NCBI GenBank assembly: GCA_017508895.1
Contig: JAFWRA010000224.1
Coordinates: forward strand, 1-49,898
Direction of reading: 5' to 3'
From: Bacteroidales bacterium
GTDB taxonomy: Bacteria > Bacteroidota > Bacteroidia > Bacteroidales > F082
DNA length: 49,898 bases
Shown: positions 44,505 through 49,898 of the stretch, in pieces
Numbering within the stretch: position 1 is the first letter of the stretch
Layout: the number at the start of each line of letters is the position of its first letter
Position numbers and translations under genes: made by a program
Notes under the pieces: generated by a model
Told to the model about the DNA's origin: nothing
Database searches by the model: none
Seen by the model: the letters and a program-made list of their open reading frames with translations, nothing else

Positions 44505-44532
44505 TAACTCCTAACTCATAACTCATAACTAA
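44505..44532. repeat. 4 x 7-bp tandem repeat, unit TAACTCA
   Basis: TAACTCC, TAACTCA, TAACTCA and TAACTAA stand immediately downstream of the permease gene (minus strand). Confidence 0.65.
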
Positions 44533-45795
44533 TCATTCCTCCCTAATTGCATCAATAGCCTTAATCTGAATGGCTCTCCATGCGGGCAAAACGCCTGCGA
44601 GGAGGCCTGATATAATGACGATGACGGTGGCGGTCACAGCTGCGCCGAAACCGAGGTTCGGGTCCTGGAACATCATGTTGTCGCTCGGCATGTTGGAAGT
44701 AATCATCCCCACGATAGCCATGATGCCTACACCGATACACAAACCGACCAAGCCCGCCAACGTGGTGAGCAACAGGCTCTCCGAAAGCACTTGGCCGATG
44801 ATGTCCTTTGGTTTGGCCCCGATAGCGCGCCTTACACCGATTTCGCGGGTGCGTTCCTTCACCGTCACGAGCATTATATTGCTTACACCAATGATGCCCG
44901 ACATCAACGTGCCCAAGCCCACAATCCAAATGAGGATGTGGATGCCGAAAAACAGACCTTTGAAGGCTTTGAAAATCTCCGACACGTTGAATGAGTTGAT
45001 GGCATCCTCATCAGTGGGCGCAATGTCGTGCCGCTGCTTGATGAGCTGTTTCAGGTCTTCTTCAAAGCTCGTAATAGGTGTCTCGTCATCAGCCACGATG
45101 GCAAAGAAACGAATTTTGTCACCTAAGGCATACACTTGCTGCATGGTCGTGTACGGCAAGATAACCGACTCGTCGATGGAGCCATTGATGTTGACATTGT
45201 CCGTGTAGGAACGTATCACCCCCACCACTTGAAAATATATTCCATTGATCTTGACCATCTTGCCTAATGGATTTTCACCTCGCTCAAACATGGTTTCATA
45301 CACTTTCTTTCCCAAGAGACACACCTTTCGGTTGGCAGAGATGTCGGTATCGTTGATGAAACGACCCTTCAGAATCTTCGACTTTTCAATCTCGTTGTAT
45401 TCGGGCAGCACGCCTTTCACAGAGAAGCTACCGCCGCGACTGCCGTAAATCACATTCTTGTCCTCGGTCGACCACACGCTGGCCTCAGGCGAGATGGCTT
45501 TGACACACGGGAAAGTTTCCTTGATGGCCTCCAAATCAGCCAATTGCATCGACCAAGAACGACCTTTTTGATAGCCTTTGTAAGGTTCGCTGGTTTCGCC
45601 GGTGAAGAAGAACGCTGTGTTGGGGGTCACACCTTCCACCTGCTGCATCAGGCCGTTCTCGAAGCCGTTTCCCGTCGAGGAAAGCACGACAAGCAAGAAA
45701 ATGCCCCAAAACACGCCGAAAGCCGTCAGCAAGCTGCGGGTCTTGTTGCGCGTGATGGTCTGCCAAATCTCGTGTATGCCGTCGAAGTCGAACAT
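44533..45795 (-). CDS. MacB-type ABC transporter permease (second)
   Basis: The 420-residue FtsX/MacB-like permease has an N-terminal helix (residues 20-40), a large periplasmic MacB_PCD domain, and three C-terminal helices with the conserved cytoplasmic segment VTVKERTREIGVRRAIGAKPKDI, typical of this family. It likely pairs with the neighbouring 411-residue permease as a heterodimer on the ATPase encoded upstream. The gap to that permease is 12 bp. MacB-type systems export peptides, toxins or lipoproteins; the cargo here is unknown. Confidence 0.92.
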   Translation of the reverse strand: MFDFDGIHEIWQTITRNKTRSLLTAFGVFWGIFLLVVLSSTGNGFENGLMQQVEGVTPNTAFFFTGETSEPYKGYQKGRSWSMQLADLEAIKETFPCVKAISPEASVWSTEDKNVIYGSRGGSFSVKGVLPEYNEIEKSKILKGRFINDTDISANRKVCLLGKKVYETMFERGENPLGKMVKINGIYFQVVGVIRSYTDNVNINGSIDESVILPYTTMQQVYALGDKIRFFAIVADDETPITSFEEDLKQLIKQRHDIAPTDEDAINSFNVSEIFKAFKGLFFGIHILIWIVGLGTLMSGIIGVSNIMLVTVKERTREIGVRRAIGAKPKDIIGQVLSESLLLTTLAGLVGLCIGVGIMAIVGMITSNMPSDNMMFQDPNLGFGAAVTATVIVIISGLLAGVLPAWRAIQIKAIDAIREE

Positions 45796-45807
45796 AATGC
45801 GTGGTTT

Positions 45808-47043
45808 TTATCGGTAATTCATTGCTTCAATAGGTTTGATTTTCACGGCGTTGCGTGCAGGGAAGAAACCTGCCAATACGCCGCAGACGATAAGCAAAGC
45901 CGTGGCCATCAGCACGATGCGGATGTCGATGCTCGGGACAATATTCAAGGAGATTTCCTTGCCTTCCTGAACCTTAGCCAGAATATTGCCACCGACCTCA
46001 GCTGCAATCATGCCAAGCCACATCCCGATATAGCCGAAGATGGTGGTGATAATCAAGGATTCAGTGACGATGGAGGCCAAGATCGAGCGCGACTTGGCGC
46101 CGAGGGCCTTGCGGATGCCGATTTCGTTGGTGCGTTCCTTCACAGTGATGCGCATGATGTTGCTTACACCCACGATGCCCGAAATGAGCATGGCGAAACC
46201 GATAATCCAGATGAAAAGCTCAAAGGTGCGGAAAATTTTCATGGTTTGAAGGTATTCCTCTTGGGTGCTACCGATGTAAACGGCAGAGGTGTCGTCGGGG
46301 TCAAACTCGTGCAAATGCGCCAATTGGGTGCGCAGATAATGAGTGAACGCCTCGTTTTCTTCTTTGGTTTCTAAGCCTTTGACCGTGAAACTCAGCCTCC
46401 AATAACGACTGATCCGCTTGATGGATTTCAAAGTGGAAAAAGGAATGTAGCTTTCGCCGCCATCGGAGTGTCTTTCTGCTTCGCTAACACCTACAACGTT
46501 GAAAGCCATATTGTTGATGATAATAAACTGGCCGAGCGGCGACACGCCTTCGCCAAAGAGCTTGTCGCGCAAAGTCTTATCAATAACAATGTACTTTTCG
46601 CTGTTTTTCTCGTCCTGCACGTTGATGAATCGTCCTTCCAACATCTTCACATTGTTGATATCCTTGAAGACGGGCCTTACGCCGTTCACAAAAATGCTGT
46701 TCGATTTGTCGTTGAAAATGGCTGTGCCGCTGAAATAGCTGCTCGGCGACACCTGATCAACATGCTTGGCTTCGGTTTCCAAAAAACGTATGTCCTTGTC
46801 GTTGAAATAGATGGCGCGGTTGGTGCCGTGCCCTTTGAACGGTTTTGAGGTTTCGCCCCAATATATGGTATAGACATTTCTGGACTGGTCGCTGAACTCC
46901 TCACCAATCGCGTTGATGATGCCATTGCCGGCAGCGAGCAGTACGATGAGGATGAAAATGCCCCACGAGATGGCGAATCCCGTGAGGAAAGTCCTCAACT
47001 TGTTGCGGCTCAAGGCCATGAATATCTCGCGCCAGAAGTCCAT
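45808..47043 (-). CDS. MacB-type ABC transporter permease (first)
   Basis: The 411-residue permease has the same architecture as the next one: an N-terminal helix, a MacB_PCD periplasmic domain and three C-terminal helices with ITVKERTNEIGIRKALGAKS. It begins at ATG 47043, one base shared with the ATPase stop, so translation is probably coupled. The two permeases are paralogous and together suggest a heterodimeric mechanotransmission-type exporter. Confidence 0.92.
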   Translation of the reverse strand: MDFWREIFMALSRNKLRTFLTGFAISWGIFILIVLLAAGNGIINAIGEEFSDQSRNVYTIYWGETSKPFKGHGTNRAIYFNDKDIRFLETEAKHVDQVSPSSYFSGTAIFNDKSNSIFVNGVRPVFKDINNVKMLEGRFINVQDEKNSEKYIVIDKTLRDKLFGEGVSPLGQFIIINNMAFNVVGVSEAERHSDGGESYIPFSTLKSIKRISRYWRLSFTVKGLETKEENEAFTHYLRTQLAHLHEFDPDDTSAVYIGSTQEEYLQTMKIFRTFELFIWIIGFAMLISGIVGVSNIMRITVKERTNEIGIRKALGAKSRSILASIVTESLIITTIFGYIGMWLGMIAAEVGGNILAKVQEGKEISLNIVPSIDIRIVLMATALLIVCGVLAGFFPARNAVKIKPIEAMNYR

Positions 47044-47750
47044 TACTTAATTTCCTTATCGAAGTCGATATTGTCGGGGTTGTTGATTTCTATGTTTTCG
47101 ATGACACCGTCTTTCAGGTGGATGATTTTGTTGGTGCGCAAGGCAATGCCTTTTTCGTGGGTGACGATAATCATGGTGATGCCGCTTTGGTTCACTTCGC
47201 GGAGGATTTGCATCACCTCAGCGGAGGTCTTGCTGTCCAAGGCCCCCGTAGGCTCATCGGCGAGGATGACTTTGGGCTGGGTCACCAAGGCGCGGGCCAT
47301 CGAGACACGCTGTTTTTGTCCGCCGGAGAGTTCGTTGGGGTAGTGGTCGGCCCATTCCTTCAGGCCAAAGCGTTCCAGGTATTCCATCGCCAAATCGTTA
47401 CGTTTCTTACGGCTCACGTTTTGGTAATAGAGGGGCAAGGCCACGTTCTCCATAGCGGTTTTGAAGGGGATGAGGTTGAACGACTGGAAGATGAATCCGA
47501 TGGTACGGTTGCGCATGTCGGCGGCCTCGTTCTCGCTGAGGTTTTTCACTAATTTTCCGTTGAGGTAGTATTCACCTGAGTCGTAATTGTCGAGGATGCC
47601 CAATATATTTAATAAGGTGGATTTCCCCGAGCCAGAGGCTCCCATAATGCTGACCATTTCTCCTTCTGCAACCTCCAAATCGATGCCTTTCAGCACATGC
47701 AAAGGCTGGGCTCCAAAGTAGGTCTTATTTATTTTTTCCAATCGAATCAT
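47043..47750 (-). CDS. MacB/LolD-like ABC transporter ATP-binding protein
   Basis: The 235-residue ATPase energises the two downstream permeases. It has Walker A GASGSGKS (residues 36-43), Q-loop IFQSFNL, signature LSGGQKQR, and Walker B VILADEPTGALDS, the last being typical of the MacB/LolD group. It is the first gene of the export operon. A promoter element lies about 165 bases upstream. Confidence 0.94.
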   Translation of the reverse strand: MIRLEKINKTYFGAQPLHVLKGIDLEVAEGEMVSIMGASGSGKSTLLNILGILDNYDSGEYYLNGKLVKNLSENEAADMRNRTIGFIFQSFNLIPFKTAMENVALPLYYQNVSRKKRNDLAMEYLERFGLKEWADHYPNELSGGQKQRVSMARALVTQPKVILADEPTGALDSKTSAEVMQILREVNQSGITMIIVTHEKGIALRTNKIIHLKDGVIENIEINNPDNIDFDKEIK

Positions 47751-47914
47751 TGCCTTGATTATTAAATAGGTATCACAACACTATTGCCATAGGTAATACG
47801 CAGAAAGCCCACATTTGTTACATCCAGTGGAAAATAAATCCATTTTTTCGTTTTCGCCTAGCGATCTGTATGTCGTACTTATTAGCATTAGTGTATTAGT
47901 TTATTAGAACACTG

Positions 47915-47922
47915 CAAAAGTA
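47915..47922 (-). promoter_or_regulatory. TAnnTTTG promoter element for the export operon
   Basis: Minus strand TACTTTTG, about 165 bases before the ATPase ATG, giving a long untranslated leader. Confidence 0.55.
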
Positions 47923-48048
47923 AAACTTTTTTGAATATGTCAAGAAAAAAGTGAGTTTTTTTTTGAAAAAAGCGTTATTTACTGCTTAATCAATTGATTA
48001 CAAAACATCTCCAATTCCTCTTTCGATGACCATTTCCAGAATCTTGTT

Positions 48049-48126
48049 CCGCTGGATTTGCAATCCAGCGGTCTTGATAATGGGGATTTAAAATCCCCCA
48101 CTCACGGCTGTCGGATTGCAAATCCG
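48049..48126. repeat. array of three GGATT-N3-AATCC palindromes (REP-like)
   Basis: Stems of 10, 7 and 6 bp lie at 48049-48071, 48082-48098 and 48112-48126. All share the core GGATT, three bases, AATCC, and are spaced about 30 bp. They directly follow the stop of the 428-residue membrane protein on the minus strand. Confidence 0.75.
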
Positions 48127-48140
48127 CCAGAACCAACAAG

Positions 48141-49427
48141 TTACTGTTTCACCATCCTCTTGCAGAACGCCTTTACATCGTCTTTCGTCCAAACATTCAT
48201 GACAAAAAACGAGCCTGAGACAACCTCCCCGACAATCGTCCATTCCTGATAGACCACTCCATCGAGGCAGAAGGCTGCGCGATTGGAGCCTGGGCTATTT
48301 GCCGCTTTTCGCGTAAACTCCGACCAGAGTTGTGCAGCCTCTGGCGTCATGTCCACAAACACCCCATATTGTGCAGGTCTTCGGTTGCTGTATTTCGGGC
48401 CATGCGTTGCTCGTTCCACCACTGGCTTGCCTCCAAGCACCGCCGAACTGATGGCGGGGCCTTCGGGAGTAGTCTTTTTCAGTGCATAGAGTTTCACTTG
48501 TCCTCCTTCCTCCCTTTTGTGTGAGTGGACGGAAATACCGTTAATTTCCATGGTTACTTGCCGGCCATTCCCTTTCATAAGCACAAGAGAATCATTGTTT
48601 TGCCATCGTTCCATAAAGATTGGGACATCCTTTTCAAGCACCGTTGTGTCGGCATAAATTTCCCAAATCTCCAGTTTGCCTTCGCTCGACAAATCACCCT
48701 TTGCGCGGTAATGGTTGGTTGGATTATACCATCCGGTAACCAGCACGAAAGCAATGGCACACACCAAAGCCACTGAACCCAAGAAGCACCAAAACGAGCG
48801 GTTGTTTCGGGCACGCTGCGTTCCATCAATGGCATCAATTTGCCGAAGCACATTGTTGCAATGGCTGGCAAAGTAATAATAGACCAAAATGGCCATAAGC
48901 AGCATCGCCACGCCCGAAATACACACCGTCCACAAAAACCTGTAAATCACTGCGGGACCAACAGATGCAGCATGTGGCGTGATGATTGTAAAGAAACAGA
49001 AAAGCGCGACAAACAAAAATCCTAAAACCAACAAGAGAACGACATAAATGGCATAGCCTGTCTTCAGTTTCTGCATGTTTTTGGACAGCGTGAACAAGTC
49101 GGAGTTTTCCACCACTTGTTGCCGTACATTGCGCGTGAGCCAAAGTTCAACCAAAGTCGAAATAGCCATCAAGAGGACGATGCCAACCCCAAAAGACCAT
49201 GCACAACCAAAATGGGCACAAAAAACGAATCCCAAAATGGCAAGAATGGGATAGCCGATGATAATCGACTTTCGGTATTTCCCGAAAAAGCCTGTACTGG
49301 CTTGGATGACAGACTTCATCAGCCGGTCGTTGACGATTTCCTGTTGGTCGAACTGCTGTTTTAGCGTCTCGTATTGGGCCTTCAGTTGGTCCAGTTCGTT
49401 CAGATTGTTGTTTTCGTTGTTTTCCAT
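48141..49427 (-). CDS. membrane protein with C-terminal SecD-like domain, downstream of an ECF sigma gene
   Basis: The 428-residue protein has a helical, Gln/Asn-rich N terminus (coiled-coil-like, residues 8-40), then about five transmembrane helices between residues 55 and 240, and a soluble C-terminal half. The last 50 residues (AAFCLDGVVYQEWTIVGEVV and following) resemble the first periplasmic domain of SecD, where a D-G-x-V motif precedes a Gly turn. It starts 12 bases after the ECF sigma stop, the position usually held by an anti-sigma factor or regulatory membrane partner; that role is inferred from position only. Confidence 0.6.
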   Translation of the reverse strand: MENNENNNLNELDQLKAQYETLKQQFDQQEIVNDRLMKSVIQASTGFFGKYRKSIIIGYPILAILGFVFCAHFGCAWSFGVGIVLLMAISTLVELWLTRNVRQQVVENSDLFTLSKNMQKLKTGYAIYVVLLLVLGFLFVALFCFFTIITPHAASVGPAVIYRFLWTVCISGVAMLLMAILVYYYFASHCNNVLRQIDAIDGTQRARNNRSFWCFLGSVALVCAIAFVLVTGWYNPTNHYRAKGDLSSEGKLEIWEIYADTTVLEKDVPIFMERWQNNDSLVLMKGNGRQVTMEINGISVHSHKREEGGQVKLYALKKTTPEGPAISSAVLGGKPVVERATHGPKYSNRRPAQYGVFVDMTPEAAQLWSEFTRKAANSPGSNRAAFCLDGVVYQEWTIVGEVVSGSFFVMNVWTKDDVKAFCKRMVKQ

Positions 49428-49439
49428 AATGATTCCCTT

Positions 49440-49898
49440 TCATTCTTTTTTCGACATTTTCACCAGTTTTTCCTTGATGCGCGCCAGCCTCACCCCCACG
49501 TTGTTGGGCGTGATGCCGATAATGGCCCCGATTTCATCATAACTGATGCCTTCGAGCCAAAGCAGGATGAGGCTTCGGTCGATGAGGTCGAGGCGCGAGA
49601 TGCGGTCGTAGAGTTCGCGGATTTGCTGTGTCCGTGGGTCGTCGGCCTCGTAGGGGTCGATGTCTACGGTCAGCGGCACGGTCTCAATGCGGCGGCGTTC
49701 CTTTTTGTCCTGGTTGATGGCCGTGTTGAGCGCGACGCGGTAAATCCAAGTCCGCGCGGTGCTGCGACCCTCATAGTTGTCGAAGCCGTTCCAAAGCCGA
49801 ATGAGGATTTCCTGAAACAGGTCGTCGATTTCGGCCTTGTTGCGCGAGAACATGTAGCACACCGTGTAGATGGTCCGCTTGTGCTGCCGCACCAAGAG
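49440..49898 (-). CDS. ECF-type RNA polymerase sigma factor (5' end outside window)
   Basis: Partial gene: the frame stays open to the window edge (LLVRQHKRTIY), so the TTG at 49895 is probably internal. The visible 152 or so residues include sigma region 2 (YMFSRNKAEIDDLFQEILIR, then RTWIYRVALNTAIN) and region 4 (LLWLEGISYDEIGAIIGITP, VGVRLARIKEKL). ECF sigma factors direct transcription of stress or uptake genes in response to an envelope signal. It is followed by the SecD-like-domain membrane protein. Confidence 0.9.
   Translation of the reverse strand, partial: LLVRQHKRTIYTVCYMFSRNKAEIDDLFQEILIRLWNGFDNYEGRSTARTWIYRVALNTAINQDKKERRRIETVPLTVDIDPYEADDPRTQQIRELYDRISRLDLIDRSLILLWLEGISYDEIGAIIGITPNNVGVRLARIKEKLVKMSKKE

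Larger units (their letters stand above)
47751..48140. other. intergenic region with promoter and palindrome array
   Basis: No gene is seen in these 390 bases. They hold the export-operon promoter (47915-47922), several T/A runs around 47925-47975, and the GGATT-N3-AATCC palindrome array next to the membrane-protein gene. Confidence 0.6.

Overview
The window reads as chromosomal DNA of a Bacteroidota (Bacteroidales-type) bacterium. Gene starts lack Shine-Dalgarno sequences. At least ten intergenic regions carry the Bacteroidota promoter element TAnnTTTG. The gene content (suf operon, pepT, YgiQ-type radical SAM protein, CarboxypepD_reg/TonB receptor, MacB-type export operon, ECF sigma factor, LytTR regulator) fits that phylum. 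No rRNA, tRNA, integrase, transposase or CRISPR array was seen.

Layout. 1-4830 (minus): an iron-sulfur cluster operon sufB, a GT39-like membrane glycosyltransferase, sufC, and an unusually short sufD. 4864-10398 (plus): an envelope glycan cluster with a GT4 glycosyltransferase, a membrane-anchored PHP hydrolase and two GT39-like transferases. 10402-14190 (minus): a DUF2079 membrane protein, pepT and a YitT-family protein. 14318-18478 (plus): YgiQ-type radical SAM protein, then a tightly coupled trio of lipoprotein nicotinamidase, EIIC-like membrane protein and recX.

18475-32395 (minus) is the most unusual region. It is one co-directional cluster: two paralogous Sel1/TPR proteins with a shared C-terminal domain, an unknown 198-residue protein, a multi-zinc-ribbon protein, a 46-residue peptide made of TATAPQK repeats, a transmembrane Ser/Thr kinase with a periplasmic peptidoglycan-binding domain, a CbxX/SpoVK-type AAA+ protein that begins and ends inside AAA modules, and a large exported protein with NPCBM-like carbohydrate-binding modules. 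I infer an envelope-sensing kinase/AAA+ system. The cluster is bounded on the left by the 3' end of recX and on the right by a second, diverged 3' piece of recX in the same orientation (32631-32773), as expected for a segment inserted at the recX 3' end. Several genes of the cluster are damaged by in-frame stops or single-base frameshifts, so this copy may be decaying, or the assembly may contain indel errors.

32784-35243 (plus): membrane LytTR regulator and a DUF234-type AAA ATPase with an operator-like palindrome. 35342-39260 (minus): a compact fatty-acid module fabH-fabF-fabZ-acp-fabG. 39379-47922 (minus): a MacB/LolD-like ABC ATPase, two permeases, a membrane fusion protein, a frameshifted TolC-like protein and a TonB-dependent receptor. 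48049-49898 (minus): a REP-like palindrome array, a membrane protein with a SecD-like end, and an ECF sigma factor cut by the window edge.

Many spacers hold 3-4 copies of a 7- or 8-bp tandem repeat, with a different unit in each spacer.
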